A DNA stretch of 32,305 nt, from the NCBI GenBank assembly GCA_003280005.1, contig QCGH01000014.1:1-32305 (forward strand), written 5' to 3'. The stretch's first letter is position 1; each line of letters starts with the position of its first letter. A model generated the notes under the pieces. The model did not search any database. It worked only from the letters and a program-made list of their open reading frames with translations, and was not told the DNA's origin. A program made the translations under genes and the position numbers. Origin of the DNA: Pelagibacteraceae bacterium AG-365-D07. GTDB lineage: Bacteria; Pseudomonadota; Alphaproteobacteria; Pelagibacterales; Pelagibacteraceae. Of the stretch, positions 15,842 to 26,058 are shown piece by piece.

Positions 15842-16180
15842 TTAATTAGAATTAATCAAAGTTCTTGTTTTTTTCAAATTATTTTCAAGAAGAATATATA
15901 ATTGTCTATTTTGAATGTTCTGTTCTAACATCAAAGATAATTCTTTATTTATCCTCTTATCTTTGTTTTTTAATTGCTGTTCTTCTACTTTTTTAACTAT
16001 TAATTCGTGAGCTTGCATTCCGGTTTCTTCTTCAACAGCTTTATTTGTTAAAAATGATCCAAATGCTTGACCGGTGCTTCCTGTTGAAACTAAGGTCATT
16101 GCTGGGCCAATCATTGCTGTATTTTGGAAACAGCCTGTTAAAAATAACAAAATTAATATGTTTAAAAATAACTTTTTCAT
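15842..16180 (-). CDS. Small predicted lipoprotein
   Basis: 112-aa protein from the ATG at 16180, starting MKKLFLNILILLFLTGCFQ. The LTGC lipobox puts the lipidated Cys at about residue 17. After it come a Gly/Ser/Thr-rich stretch (TLVSTGSTGQAFGSF) and a helical, charged C-terminal half, probably coiled-coil, in the periplasm. A longer start at 16195 would put MIHKG before the signal sequence and is less likely. Function unknown; a small envelope or trafficking role is only a guess. Confidence 0.72.
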   Translation of the reverse strand: MKKLFLNILILLFLTGCFQNTAMIGPAMTLVSTGSTGQAFGSFLTNKAVEEETGMQAHELIVKKVEEQQLKNKDKRINKELSLMLEQNIQNRQLYILLENNLKKTRTLINSN

Positions 16181-16290
16181 TCCCTTGTGAATCAATACAT
16201 ATTTTATGATTCAACTCAATAGCGAAGTTATTATTTTGCCTACTTTGGACTATGTCTTTATTATTTTTTAAATATTTATTATTATAGCCA

Positions 16291-16974
16291 ATGATTTTCA
16301 AACAATTGTTTGATGAAACCTCGTCAACATATACATATTTAATTTCATCGGGTGAAGGTAGAGAAGCGTTAATTATAGATCCTGTTTTGGATCATGTTAA
16401 TAGCTATATTAAAATCTTAAATCAACTCAATTTAAGACTTGTTAAAGTAATTGATACTCACATTCATGCTGATCACATTACTGGAATGTCAGAGCTAAAA
16501 AATAAGACCAATTGTGAAACAGTTATGGGAGATAAAACACCTGCAGATGTTGTGTCTATAAAAGTAAAGGATCAAGAAAATATAAATTTAGATAAGTTGA
16601 AACTTAAAGCGATTTATACACCTGGGCATACCTATGAGAGTTTTAGTTTCTTAATGGATGATAAAATTTTTACTGGAGATACTCTTTTAATTGGAGGAAC
16701 CGGTAGAACTGATTTTCAAAATGGAAATCCTTATGACTCATATAATTCTATTTTTAATATACTTTTAAAATTACCTGATAAAACAAAAGTTTACCCTGCT
16801 CATGATTATAATGGAAAATCATTTAGTACAATTGAAAATGAGAGAAAAAATAACCCTAGACTACAGGTAAAATCGGCAGATGAATACGCGGATATAATGA
16901 ATAATCTAAATTTACCAGATCCTAAATTAATGGATGTAGCAATTCCTCGAAATTTAAAATTAGGTGCTAAATAA
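16291..16974 (+). CDS. Persulfide dioxygenase, ETHE1-like
   Basis: Metallo-beta-lactamase-fold iron enzyme expected to oxidise glutathione persulfide to sulfite and glutathione. Ordered motifs: IIDPVLDHV (about residue 28), DTHIHADHITGM (about 55, HxHxDH with only one metal site used in this family), YTPGHTYESFS (about 111), FTGDTLLIGGTGRTDFQ (about 127), and VYPAHDYNGKSFSTI (about 166) followed by ER..NPRL. The GRTDFQ and NPRL elements favour ETHE1 over glyoxalase II. 227 aa is a normal length. No clear ribosome site precedes the ATG at 16291. It could handle sulfide or persulfide from methionine/cysteine turnover. Confidence 0.88.
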   Translation: MIFKQLFDETSSTYTYLISSGEGREALIIDPVLDHVNSYIKILNQLNLRLVKVIDTHIHADHITGMSELKNKTNCETVMGDKTPADVVSIKVKDQENINLDKLKLKAIYTPGHTYESFSFLMDDKIFTGDTLLIGGTGRTDFQNGNPYDSYNSIFNILLKLPDKTKVYPAHDYNGKSFSTIENERKNNPRLQVKSADEYADIMNNLNLPDPKLMDVAIPRNLKLGAK

Positions 16975-16975
16975 G

Positions 16976-17554
16976 CTAAACTGATTTGTAGCCAAATTCT
17001 AAACTAGAATCAGTTAGCGAATGATACAAAGACTCTCCAAAACTTCTCAAACCAAAGATTCTTATTATTTTTGGATCGTTTGAAATAAAATCTAAAGTTA
17101 TCGTAATTCCATTAAAGATTGTATTAGCACAGTCTCCAGCCTTTAATTTTCCTACATCTAAAGGAGATCCTTTTTTTAAAACTTCGTATACCATATCACC
17201 CTCAAGCTCGATGATTGATCTCGAATGAGAAAGATCTGTAATTGCAAAATCAGTTTCTTTAAAATTATGTAAATCTTTACTTATTTCATTAGATGAAAAA
17301 ATATACCAATTATCTGGACCCATCCAAATAATTCTTGTAGATGAATTACTTATTGTTTTAAGACTACTAGGTAAGTTAAGTCCATCTATTTTAAAATTTG
17401 AAATGTTTTCCTTAGAATTTTTATATTTTACGACTTGAAATAAATTTATATTTTTAATTTCTTTTATTTTAACTATCTCATTATCATTTTTATTTTTATA
17501 ATCACCAAATAATCCTAATTTATGTACATTTTTTAGAGAAGAGATACTATTCAC
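16976..17554 (-). CDS. soxG: Sarcosine oxidase gamma subunit
   Basis: Fourth subunit of heterotetrameric sarcosine oxidase, a small GcvT-like protein of 192 aa. Recognisable pieces are TRIIWMGPDNWYIFS (about residue 73), FAITDLSHSRSIIELEG (about 101) and KAGDCANTIFNGITITL (about 138). It starts at a GTG (17554) whose GTGA overlaps the TGA stop of soxA. The gamma subunit is the most divergent of the four, and its identity rests partly on position at the end of soxBDAG. The gene is convergent with the persulfide dioxygenase gene, one base apart. Confidence 0.88.
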   Translation of the reverse strand: MNSISSLKNVHKLGLFGDYKNKNDNEIVKIKEIKNINLFQVVKYKNSKENISNFKIDGLNLPSSLKTISNSSTRIIWMGPDNWYIFSSNEISKDLHNFKETDFAITDLSHSRSIIELEGDMVYEVLKKGSPLDVGKLKAGDCANTIFNGITITLDFISNDPKIIRIFGLRSFGESLYHSLTDSSLEFGYKSV

Positions 17555-20547
17555 GATCTTACCCTCTTACCTTCATGATCAACATAATGGGAAGAAATTA
17601 CCTCAACTTCTATAGATTTGTTTTTTAATGGAGATACTGCGAATAACTTTTTTCCTATCATATTTTTTCCATCTTTTAAAATTGCTAATGAAAAAGGATT
17701 ATTATTTTCAACACTCCAGCAAGAGGAAGATACGTGTCCTAATTTTGGATTTGGTAATTTGGCATTTTTATCTATAACAAGATGTGAGCCCTCGGGAATG
17801 CTAGTTTTTCTATCAATTGGTACAAGCCCAACAATTTTTTGCCTATCAGACTGATTAAAAGCTGATTTAGATAAAGATCTTTTTCCAATAAAATCTTTTT
17901 TCTTTGAAACCATTCCATCAAGAGAAACATCATAAGGTATAGTTCTTCCATCTAGTTCTGGCCCTGCAACATGTCCCATTTCTATTCTTAATGTAGATAA
18001 TGCTTCTGTTCCATATGGTTGGATGCCAAATTCTTTACCAATCTCCATTATTTTTTCCCACATAAATAATCCATGGTCTGATTTTACGTTTATTTCATAA
18101 GCTAGTTCACCTGAAAAAGAAATTCTAAAAATTCTTGCTGGCACACCGAACAGATCTCCTTCTGTAAATCCCATAAATGGCAAAGACTCATTTGAGACAT
18201 TTAAATTTGGAAATAATTTTGCTAAAACATCTCTTGATTTTGGACCTGCGAGCGCTGCACCTGCCCACTGTTCAGTGGTTGAAAGGACATTTACATTTAA
18301 TTCTGGCCAAACAATTTGTAGATAATATTCTAAATGAGACAAGACATTTGCTGCCTGTGCAGTTGTTGTTGTCATATGATAGTGATTTTCTGAAATTCTT
18401 GTAGTCGTTCCGTCATCCATTACCATGCCATCTTCTCTAAGCATAACTCCATACCTTGCTTTTCCAATTGGAAGCTTCATCCATGCGTTGGTATATACTC
18501 TGTTTAAAAATTCAGCTGCATCAGGACCTTTAACATCAATTTTTCCTAAAGTTGTAACATCACATATACCTACCTTATCTCTTACATTTTTGGCTTCACG
18601 ATTAGCTGCCTCCAACATATTTTCATTTCCAATTTTATAATACCTAGGTCTTTTCCACGCTCCAGCATCAACAAATACTGCATTATTTTTTATATGCCAA
18701 TTATGCATTGGAGTTAATCTTGTTGGCATGAAATGTTTTCCCACTTCTCTTCCAACGATAGTCCCTATTGTTACTGGAGTGAAAGGTGGTCTAAATGTAG
18801 TATGGCCAACTTCAGGAACAATTTTATTCTCTATATTTGAAACTAATTGAAGTCCGTTCAGATTACTTGTTCTTCCTTGATCTGTTGCCATTCCAAGAGT
18901 AGTATATCTCTTCACATGCTCAATTGATCTATAGCCTTCTCTTAATGCAATCTCAATATCTGTAACTGATACATCATTTTGAAAATCAACAAATCTTTTT
19001 GCTTTAATATTTTTAGGTAATGGAGCACACCAAAACTTATCATGAGTATTGTGTTTTTTTTCTGTAACAGTTGGAATTTGGACATCAACATTCTTATTAT
19101 TTATTTTTTTAGAAACCTCATTTCCAGCATGGAAGCCTGCATTTATAGAATCATGTAGCGTGAAACTTCCATTCGCTGCGCCAATTGTTATTTCATTTTG
19201 TTTTGATTTATCAGGTATAAAAGCATCAATTTCTTTATTAAACTTTAGTTTATTTCCTGATTGAGATGTAAGATGAACAGATGGTGTCCAAAATCCAGAT
19301 ACACAAATACAATCACATTTTATAGTACTAATATTATCGTATTTTGTTTTATCTTCTGATAATTCTCCAATAGTTGCTGATTTTACCTTTTTATAACCAT
19401 TGGCTTTGATAACAGCGTGATTAAATTTAATATTTATACCCTTGTTTTTTGCCTCATTAATTAAATCTGAATCTTGCTCTTTTCTTGTATCTAAAATTAA
19501 AGGATCAGCTCCGTTATTTTTAAATTCTATAGCAGTTTCATATGCGCTATCATTATTTGTGAATATAATTGGTTTTCTTCCAACAAGAACTCCATAGACT
19601 TTCATGTATTCTTTAGCTCCCGAGGAAAGCATAACTCCAGGTGTATCATTATTTCCAAAAACAATGGGTCTTTCAATAGAACCTGTAGAGAGTATTACCT
19701 CTTTGCATCTTATATACCAAAGTCTCTGTCTTGGTGTAAATTCAGATTTTTTTTCAAGATGATCACCTGTTCTTTCAAACATAACAAGCATGTTGTGGTC
19801 GTAATAGCCAAAAATTTGAGATCTGTTTTTTACAGTCACATTTGGCATTTCTTTTAGTTCTGAAATAATTTTATCTGCCCAATCTTTTCCAGATAAATTG
19901 TCAATACTCACATCATCCATTAAAAGTGACCCACCAAATCTATGTTTATCCTCCGCTAATATTACTTTAGCTCCACTTTTGGCTGCTGCGTATGCGCTTG
20001 CAAGACCTGCGGGGCCAGATCCAGTTACTAGCAAATCACAGTATTCAAATTTATGTTCATACCTCTCTCTATCCTTTTCTGTAGACGCAACCCCTAGTCC
20101 TGCAGCTTTTCTTATAAATGGTTCATAAATTTTGTACCAAAAACTCTTGGGCCACATGAAAGTTTTGTAATAAAAACCTGCAGGGAAAAATTTATTCAGT
20201 AAATTATTAATTGCACCAACATCAAAATCTACAGATGGCCAACAATTTTGACTTGTGGCTGATATACCTTCAACTAATTCTATTTCTGTTGCATTAACAT
20301 TTGGTTCAGAATGTCCATTTAATTTAACTTGTAATTTTGCATTTGGCTCGTCTACTCCAGCTGCAAAAAATCCCCTAGGTCTATGATATTTAAAACTTCT
20401 TCCAACTAAATGAATTCCATTCGCTAAAAGGGCAGATGCTAAAGTATCTCCTTCATATCCAGTATAACTTTTCCCATTAAACTTAAAATTAATAAGTTTA
20501 TTTCTATTAATGTACCCTTTTTCTTTAATTCTAAATTCCTGAGACAT
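17551..20547 (-). CDS. soxA: Sarcosine oxidase alpha subunit
   Basis: 998 aa, the full size of TsoA/SoxA. It makes glycine, 5,10-methylene-THF and H2O2 from sarcosine with the other subunits. An N-terminal ferredoxin-like domain (residues about 15-100, GYEGDTLASALLANG, then FKYHRPRGFFAAGVDEPNA) is followed by an NAD-binding domain (LLVTGSGPAGLASAYAAA, about 172) and, from about residue 610, a GcvT-like folate domain (GICDVTTLGKIDVKGPD, SFSGELAYEINV, LRIEMGHVAGPELDGR). The gene starts by TAATG coupling to soxD. Complete and intact in this window. Confidence 0.96.
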   Translation of the reverse strand: MSQEFRIKEKGYINRNKLINFKFNGKSYTGYEGDTLASALLANGIHLVGRSFKYHRPRGFFAAGVDEPNAKLQVKLNGHSEPNVNATEIELVEGISATSQNCWPSVDFDVGAINNLLNKFFPAGFYYKTFMWPKSFWYKIYEPFIRKAAGLGVASTEKDRERYEHKFEYCDLLVTGSGPAGLASAYAAAKSGAKVILAEDKHRFGGSLLMDDVSIDNLSGKDWADKIISELKEMPNVTVKNRSQIFGYYDHNMLVMFERTGDHLEKKSEFTPRQRLWYIRCKEVILSTGSIERPIVFGNNDTPGVMLSSGAKEYMKVYGVLVGRKPIIFTNNDSAYETAIEFKNNGADPLILDTRKEQDSDLINEAKNKGINIKFNHAVIKANGYKKVKSATIGELSEDKTKYDNISTIKCDCICVSGFWTPSVHLTSQSGNKLKFNKEIDAFIPDKSKQNEITIGAANGSFTLHDSINAGFHAGNEVSKKINNKNVDVQIPTVTEKKHNTHDKFWCAPLPKNIKAKRFVDFQNDVSVTDIEIALREGYRSIEHVKRYTTLGMATDQGRTSNLNGLQLVSNIENKIVPEVGHTTFRPPFTPVTIGTIVGREVGKHFMPTRLTPMHNWHIKNNAVFVDAGAWKRPRYYKIGNENMLEAANREAKNVRDKVGICDVTTLGKIDVKGPDAAEFLNRVYTNAWMKLPIGKARYGVMLREDGMVMDDGTTTRISENHYHMTTTTAQAANVLSHLEYYLQIVWPELNVNVLSTTEQWAGAALAGPKSRDVLAKLFPNLNVSNESLPFMGFTEGDLFGVPARIFRISFSGELAYEINVKSDHGLFMWEKIMEIGKEFGIQPYGTEALSTLRIEMGHVAGPELDGRTIPYDVSLDGMVSKKKDFIGKRSLSKSAFNQSDRQKIVGLVPIDRKTSIPEGSHLVIDKNAKLPNPKLGHVSSSCWSVENNNPFSLAILKDGKNMIGKKLFAVSPLKNKSIEVEVISSHYVDHEGKRVRS

Positions 20548-20813
20548 TATATTTCTTCATTCATCGTTGCTGTTTTGAAAATTTCGTGAGTAGCTGTATC
20601 TCTTTGAGCTTTAAACCATTGTCTGCAACCTGAAACATGGTGCCATAGTTCGATATGTTTTCCTCTTAGGCTTTTTCTATTATAAACAAAGTCATCCCAT
20701 TCTTTATCTGGTACATCTTTATTTAATTCTGGTCGTTTTACTGAAGCGTCTCCTCCATAAGCAAATTCATTCTGTGATCTAATCCCACAATAAGGACATT
20801 TAATATGAAGCAT
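20547..20813 (-). CDS. soxD: Sarcosine oxidase delta subunit
   Basis: 88-aa zinc-binding subunit. It begins MLHIKCPYCGIRSQNEF, with two of the Zn cysteines in CPYCG, and further on has LWHHVSGCRQWFKAQRDT, with the His and Cys expected to complete the site. It ends in TAATG overlap with soxA and begins 3 bases after the stop of soxB, the standard soxBDAG order. Confidence 0.96.
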   Translation of the reverse strand: MLHIKCPYCGIRSQNEFAYGGDASVKRPELNKDVPDKEWDDFVYNRKSLRGKHIELWHHVSGCRQWFKAQRDTATHEIFKTATMNEEI

Positions 20814-20816
20814 TAG

Positions 20817-22073
20817 TTATCCAACCCAAGTTTTTGTTCCAATACCCTTTTCGTCTAAAAGATACCCGGTTGAAAATCTATTTAAAGACAATTCTGAATT
20901 TAATTCATGTGGTCTATCTTGTGCAATTGTATGAGCAAAAGTCCAGCCAGAAACAGGGGTAGACTTAAATCCACCATAGCACCATCCACAATTTAAATAT
21001 AATCCATCTATATGTGTTTTATCAATAATAGGTGAACCATCCATTGACATATCCATTATTCCTCCCCATGTCCGAAGCATTTTAAGTCTACTTAAAAACG
21101 GAAATAAAGCTAAGCCACCTGTTAAAACATGTTGAATAGTTGGGAGATTTCCTCTTTGTGCGTAACTATTATAACCATCTAAATCTCCACCCATTACCAT
21201 CTCACCTTTGTCAGACTGGCTAATATAAAAATGGCCAGCTCCAAATGTAACTACTCCATCTAGCAAAGGTTTAACTGGCTCAGAAACACAGGCTTGAAGG
21301 CAATGTGTTTCAATTGGAAGAGTCATATTTAGTTTTTCTGCAAGAATATTTGTACTTCCAGCTACACATAATCCAACTTTTTTAGCCTTAATTTCCCCTT
21401 TTGACGTTCTTACTCCAGTAATTTTTCCATTTGTAATATTAAATCCTTCAACTTCACAATGTTGAATGATGTCTACACCCATTGAATCTGCTTGTCTTGC
21501 ATATCCCCACGCGACAGCGTCATGTCTTGCTGTGCCAGCACTTGGTTGCATTAATCCTCCAAAAATTGGAAAGCGTACGTCGTCAGAAAAGTCAGCCATT
21601 GGAATATGTTTTTTTACTTCTTCTCTTCCTAATAAAACTGCATCAATTCCATTTAATCTCATTGAATTACCTCTCCTTGCGTAAGCATTCATTTGAGCGT
21701 CGGAATGTGCTAGGTTGATTATTCCTCTTGGTGAAAACATTACATTAAAATTTAATTCTTGACTGAGGTTTCTCCATAAATCCATTCCAAATTCATTAAA
21801 ACGTCCGTTGGCGTCATACATGAAATTTGAACGAATAATTGTTGTATTCCTTCCAACGTTTCCTCCGCCAATCCAACCCTTCTCTATTATTGCAACATTT
21901 GTTATTTTATGTTCTTTGGCTAAATAATATGCAGTAGCTAAACCGTGTCCACCACCACCAATTATGATAACATCATATTCTTTCTTTGGAGTTGGATCTT
22001 TCCAAGCCACCTCCCAGTTCATATGATCTGAAAAAGCATTTTTAATTAAGCTAAAAACAGAATATTTCTGCAT
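20817..22073 (-). CDS. soxB: Sarcosine oxidase beta subunit
   Basis: 418-aa flavoprotein subunit. FAD-binding motif IIIGGGGHGLATAYYLA (about residue 34), then KGWIGGGNVGRNTTIIRSNF (about 65-84). GTARHDAVAWGYARQA (about 175) contains the His that carries covalent FMN in characterised sarcosine oxidases. The C-terminal LNCGWCYGGFKSTPVSG motif is also typical. It leads the operon and lies divergent to fhs across a 116-bp gap, suggesting coordinated control of sarcosine oxidation and formyl-THF/formate handling. Confidence 0.96.
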   Translation of the reverse strand: MQKYSVFSLIKNAFSDHMNWEVAWKDPTPKKEYDVIIIGGGGHGLATAYYLAKEHKITNVAIIEKGWIGGGNVGRNTTIIRSNFMYDANGRFNEFGMDLWRNLSQELNFNVMFSPRGIINLAHSDAQMNAYARRGNSMRLNGIDAVLLGREEVKKHIPMADFSDDVRFPIFGGLMQPSAGTARHDAVAWGYARQADSMGVDIIQHCEVEGFNITNGKITGVRTSKGEIKAKKVGLCVAGSTNILAEKLNMTLPIETHCLQACVSEPVKPLLDGVVTFGAGHFYISQSDKGEMVMGGDLDGYNSYAQRGNLPTIQHVLTGGLALFPFLSRLKMLRTWGGIMDMSMDGSPIIDKTHIDGLYLNCGWCYGGFKSTPVSGWTFAHTIAQDRPHELNSELSLNRFSTGYLLDEKGIGTKTWVG

Positions 22074-22189
22074 GTAATAACTTTATCCAATTAAAATGAA
22101 TTATTTCTTATTTTTTATATATATATTTTTTAGAAGTTTAAATATATATAAAAGACTATACTAATTCGTTTCGTAGATGAGGAGACAAA
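22074..22189. promoter_or_regulatory. Divergent promoter region between soxBDAG and fhs
   Basis: A 116-bp, nearly pure AT stretch with TATATATATA tracts. A TATACT at 22157-22162 is a possible -10 for fhs, but no good -35 is seen. A GAGGAGA ribosome site lies 6 bases before the fhs ATG. No riboswitch fold was recognised. Confidence 0.4.
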
Positions 22190-23869
22190 ATGCCTAAATC
22201 TGATATTGAAATAGCAAGAGCAGCAAATATGAAACCTATCAAGGAAATCCTTGAGGTATTAAATGTCCCAGATGATCCTAAAGCTTTCAGTCCAATGGGC
22301 AGACACATAGCCAAAATAAATTTAGAGTATCTAGACCAACAAAAAGATAAGAAAGATGGAAAATTAATTCTTGTTACTGCAATCACACCTACTCCAGCGG
22401 GTGAGGGAAAAACAACTACGTCTGTAGGTTTAAATGATGGTTTGAATAAAATCGGAAAAAAATCAATTGTTTGTCTAAGAGAACCAAGTTTAGGACCTTC
22501 TTTTGGAATGAAAGGAGGGGCTGCAGGTGGTGGATATGCACAAGTAGTTCCGATGGAACAAATAAATTTACATTTCACTGGAGACTTTCACGCAATTACA
22601 TCTGCACATAATTTGCTTTCCGCGTTGATTGATAATCATATTTACTGGGGCAATAAACTTAATATTGACGTGAGAAGAGTAGTTTGGAAAAGGGTAATGG
22701 ATATGAATGATAGATCTCTTAGATCAATAGTGGTTGACTTAGGAGGTGTTGCAAACGGATATCCAAGACAAGATGGATTTGATATTACTGTAGCCTCTGA
22801 GATCATGGCGATTTTTTGTTTAGCTAATGATTTGAAAGATTTAGAGAATAGAATTGGGAATATAACAATAGCTTATACCAGAGATAAAAAACCAATTTAC
22901 GCAAAAGATTTAAATGCCCAAGGTTCAATGACAGTTCTTTTAAAGGATGCAATTAGACCAAATGTAACTCAAACATTGGAGAATAATCCTGCAATAATTC
23001 ATGGAGGTCCTTTTGCAAATATTGCTCATGGATGTAATTCAGTAATTGCAACTAAAGCAGGTTTAAAATTAGCAGATTTTGTTGTTACTGAGGCAGGTTT
23101 TGGAGCTGATCTTGGTGCAGAAAAATTTTTAGATATCAAATGTAGAAAATCTGGAATTAAACCAGATTGCGTAGTTATTGTAGCAACAATTAGAGCGCTT
23201 AAAATGCATGGAGGATTGTCAAAAGATGAATTAAAAAATGAAAATGTAGATGCTCTCAAAAAAGGATTGGTAAATTTAGAAAGACATATTAACAACACAA
23301 GAAAATTTGGCATCCCAGTTACTATTGCTGTCAATCATTTCATCACTGATACTGATAAAGAAATGAATACATTATTAGATTTTTGTAAAACACAAGGTGT
23401 GAAAGCTTCTAAGTGTACACATTGGTCTAATGGAAGTGAAGGGACAGAAGAACTTGCACAAAACGTTGTTGAAATTTGTAAAGAAAGTAAAAATACATTT
23501 AAATACTTATATGAAGATAAATTAAGTTTATTTAAAAAAATTGAAAAAATAGCACAAGAAATTTATCACGCAAGTGAAGTAGTTGCTGATACAAAAGTAA
23601 GACAACAGCTAAAAGATTTTGAGGAAAAAGGGTACGGGCAACTTCCAGTATGTATTGCAAAAACTCAATACAGTTTCTCAACAGATCCAAATTTAAAAGG
23701 TGCTCCAACTGGACATGTGTTGCCAGTCAGAGAAGTTCGGTTATCATCTGGAGCTGAGTTTATTGTTGTTGTATGTGGAGAAATAATGACTATGCCAGGT
23801 CTACCACGTGTACCTGCTGCTGACTCTATAAAGCTCAATGACAAAGGTGAAACAGAAGGTTTATTTTAA
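22190..23869 (+). CDS. fhs: Formate-tetrahydrofolate ligase
   Basis: 559-aa enzyme that joins formate and THF with ATP; in methyl-group oxidation it can run in reverse to release formate and make ATP. The P-loop [16 protein letters not shown] is at about residue 69; [20 protein letters not shown] (about 99-118) and [16 protein letters not shown] (about 298) are strongly conserved in Fhs. Length is normal. Start fixed by a GAGGAGA ribosome site. It lies next to soxBDAG, a familiar pairing for using methylene-THF. The stop overlaps the convergent amidotransferase gene by 4 bases. Confidence 0.97.
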   Translation: MPKSDIEIARAANMKPIKEILEVLNVPDDPKAFSPMGRHIAKINLEYLDQQKDKKDGKLILVTAITPTPAGEGKTTTSVGLNDGLNKIGKKSIVCLREPSLGPSFGMKGGAAGGGYAQVVPMEQINLHFTGDFHAITSAHNLLSALIDNHIYWGNKLNIDVRRVVWKRVMDMNDRSLRSIVVDLGGVANGYPRQDGFDITVASEIMAIFCLANDLKDLENRIGNITIAYTRDKKPIYAKDLNAQGSMTVLLKDAIRPNVTQTLENNPAIIHGGPFANIAHGCNSVIATKAGLKLADFVVTEAGFGADLGAEKFLDIKCRKSGIKPDCVVIVATIRALKMHGGLSKDELKNENVDALKKGLVNLERHINNTRKFGIPVTIAVNHFITDTDKEMNTLLDFCKTQGVKASKCTHWSNGSEGTEELAQNVVEICKESKNTFKYLYEDKLSLFKKIEKIAQEIYHASEVVADTKVRQQLKDFEEKGYGQLPVCIAKTQYSFSTDPNLKGAPTGHVLPVREVRLSSGAEFIVVVCGEIMTMPGLPRVPAADSIKLNDKGETEGLF

Positions 23870-24648
23870 AAAGAATTCAACCAATTTTTTAATTCAATCA
23901 TTCTCTGTTGATTATCAGAAATTGATATTTCTTTTTCTATAAAAGAAATATGTTCATCAACTTGATCATGATTAGCAAACACTTTCCTTGTTTCAATTAA
24001 TCTATCTTTTCTAAACTTTATAAGTTGTATCATTTTTTGATAAGTGATTTCTGGGTGATACTGCAAACCCCAAACATTATTATTATTTATTTTAAAATAC
24101 ATACTTTGAACTTTGTTTATTTTATTTGATGCTAAACAAACTCCATTTTCTGGAAGTGTGGCCACTTCATCAAAGTTGAATGCTGGAGTATTAAAATTAT
24201 TTTTTTTTCCACTATACAATGGATGTTTAATACCTTGTTCATTTATTATTAGTTGATTTGCAATTCCTATATGAGCTCCATTAGATGATTTTTTTACAAC
24301 TCCTCCAGCTGCAGTAACAGCAACTTGCATGCCCCAACAAATAGCCAGAATATTTTTTACTTTTTTTTGACATTCTTTCATAAATTGAATTTGTCTTCTT
24401 ATTTCTGGAGTATCATTGTAGATGTTTAAACTACTTCCACCCCATATTAGGCCATCATATTTATTAAGCTCCTTTGCTTTTGTATCAATATCTTCATCTG
24501 ATGACGGGTTAACAACATCCATATCAAGTTCATTTGTAAAATTGGCTAAGCTATCTTGAAGACTTTGAGTATGAGTTTGTATACCAGAAGTAGAAAAATT
24601 TTGATTTTCTTCTCTCAGGTTGCCTTCAACAATTAGAATTTTTTTCAT
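23866..24648 (-). CDS. Class I glutamine amidotransferase-like protein (GMP synthase-like)
   Basis: 260-aa stand-alone class I amidotransferase or gamma-glutamyl hydrolase-type protein. The catalytic nucleophile is in [17 protein letters not shown] (about residue 104); the His and Glu are in [12 protein letters not shown] (about 194). No synthase domain is fused. It lies between fhs and tmm, back to back with tmm, so a role in methylamine or gamma-glutamyl amide handling is possible but inferred only from position. It could also be a general glutamine-hydrolysing enzyme. Confidence 0.82.
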   Translation of the reverse strand: MKKILIVEGNLREENQNFSTSGIQTHTQSLQDSLANFTNELDMDVVNPSSDEDIDTKAKELNKYDGLIWGGSSLNIYNDTPEIRRQIQFMKECQKKVKNILAICWGMQVAVTAAGGVVKKSSNGAHIGIANQLIINEQGIKHPLYSGKKNNFNTPAFNFDEVATLPENGVCLASNKINKVQSMYFKINNNNVWGLQYHPEITYQKMIQLIKFRKDRLIETRKVFANHDQVDEHISFIEKEISISDNQQRMIELKNWLNSF

Positions 24649-24707
24649 AGTCTAAATGAAAATTATATTTTAATTTTTTTATTTTACTTATAAGATAATA
24701 GATAAAT

Positions 24708-26042
24708 ATGACAAAAGTTGCAATCATAGGCACAGGACCATGTGGTCTTTCGATGTTGAGAGCTTTTGAACAAGCTGAAAAAAAAGGTGAAAAAATTCCT
24801 GAGGTAGTTGCTTTTGAAAAACAAAGTGACTGGGGTGGATTATGGAATTATAGTTGGAGAACAGGCTCAGACGAATATGGTGATCCAGTTCCAAATAGTA
24901 TGTACAGATATCTTTGGTCAAATGGACCAAAAGAATGTCTAGAGTTCGCAGATTATTCTTTTGATGAACACTTTGGAAAGCCTATTCCTTCATTTCCTCC
25001 AAGAGAAGTGCTTTATGATTATATATTAGGTAGAGTTAAAAAAGGTAATTCTAAAAGCAAAGTAAGATTTAATACCACTGTAACCAGTGTGAAATATGAT
25101 GGAAACAAATTTGAAGTTGTTTCAAATGACAAAAAAAATAACAAATTAGTGAAAGAAAACTTTGACTATGTTGTTGTTTCATCAGGACATTTTTCTGTAC
25201 CATATATTCCTGAATACCCGGGTATGAGTTCTTTTCCTGGAAGAATAATGCATTCACATGATTTTAGAGATGCAGAGGAGTTTAGAGGAAAAAATGTAAT
25301 TGTGTTAGGCAGCAGTTATTCGGCTGAAGATGTTGCTCTGCAATGTCATAAATATGGAGCCAAAACTGTCACGATTGGTTACAGACATAATCCAATGGGA
25401 TTTAAATGGCCTAATGGTGTAACAGAAGTTTTTCATCTTGATCGATTAGATGGAAAAAAAGCAATATTTAAAGATGGACACGAACAAGAAGCAGATGCAA
25501 TTATATTATGCTCAGGATATCTTCATCACTTCCCTTTCTTGTCTGAAGACTTAAAACTAAAAACTAGAAACAGATTATATCCACCGAAATTATATAAAGG
25601 TGTAGTTTGGCAAGACAATCACAAATTATTATATTTAGGAATGCAAGACCAATTCCATACATTTAATATGTTTGATTGTCAGGCATGGTATGCAAGAGAT
25701 GTTGTTATGGGAAAAGTAAAAATGCCTGATAATAATGAAATTGAAAAAGATATTAGTAAATGGGTGGCTATGGAGGAAAAATTAGAAAATCCAGATCAGA
25801 TGATTGATTTTCAAACTGAATATACTAAAGAGCTTCATGAGTTATCAGATTATCCAAAAATTGATTTTGAATTAATTAGAAAACACTTCAAAGAGTGGGA
25901 GCATCATAAAGTAGAAGACATTATGACCTACAGAAATAAATCCTTCTCTTCTCCTGTTACTGGGTCAGTCGCCCCAATCCATCACACTCCTTGGGCAACA
26001 GCGATGGATGACTCTTTAAAAGTATTTTTTGGATCAGCCTAA
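24708..26042 (+). CDS. tmm: Trimethylamine monooxygenase
   Basis: FAD- and NADPH-dependent monooxygenase of the bacterial FMO family, oxidising trimethylamine to TMAO. FAD motif AIIGTGPCGLSML (residues 5-17), WGGLWNYSWRTGSDEYGDP (about 42-60), FMO identifying motif FPGRIMHSHDF (about 176), and an NADPH motif VLGSSYSAEDVA (about 198). The 444 aa match the length and many segments of SAR11 Tmm as I recall it (for example SMYRYLWSNGPKECLEF, PSFPPREVLYDYILGR). It is convergent with the minus-strand gpsA-glpK-permease-ATPase operon. Such enzymes may also oxidise dimethylamine or dimethylsulfide. Confidence 0.94.
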   Translation: MTKVAIIGTGPCGLSMLRAFEQAEKKGEKIPEVVAFEKQSDWGGLWNYSWRTGSDEYGDPVPNSMYRYLWSNGPKECLEFADYSFDEHFGKPIPSFPPREVLYDYILGRVKKGNSKSKVRFNTTVTSVKYDGNKFEVVSNDKKNNKLVKENFDYVVVSSGHFSVPYIPEYPGMSSFPGRIMHSHDFRDAEEFRGKNVIVLGSSYSAEDVALQCHKYGAKTVTIGYRHNPMGFKWPNGVTEVFHLDRLDGKKAIFKDGHEQEADAIILCSGYLHHFPFLSEDLKLKTRNRLYPPKLYKGVVWQDNHKLLYLGMQDQFHTFNMFDCQAWYARDVVMGKVKMPDNNEIEKDISKWVAMEEKLENPDQMIDFQTEYTKELHELSDYPKIDFELIRKHFKEWEHHKVEDIMTYRNKSFSSPVTGSVAPIHHTPWATAMDDSLKVFFGSA

Positions 26043-26058
26043 AAAATAAATATTTATT

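Noticed and set aside
16189-16212. GAATCA...TGATTC inverted repeat before the lipoprotein gene
   Set aside because: Only 6-bp arms with a 12-base gap in AT-rich DNA; a chance match is likely and it has no clear partner site.
22156-22578. 140-residue ORF antisense to the start of fhs
   Set aside because: It is the mirror of a highly conserved coding segment, Pro/Ser-rich and without a ribosome site; fhs on the plus strand fully explains the sequence.
26043-26058. AATAAATATTTATT palindrome between tmm and gpsA as a terminator
   Set aside because: Made only of A and T, weakly stable, and with no room for a proper loop; palindromes of this type are expected by chance here.
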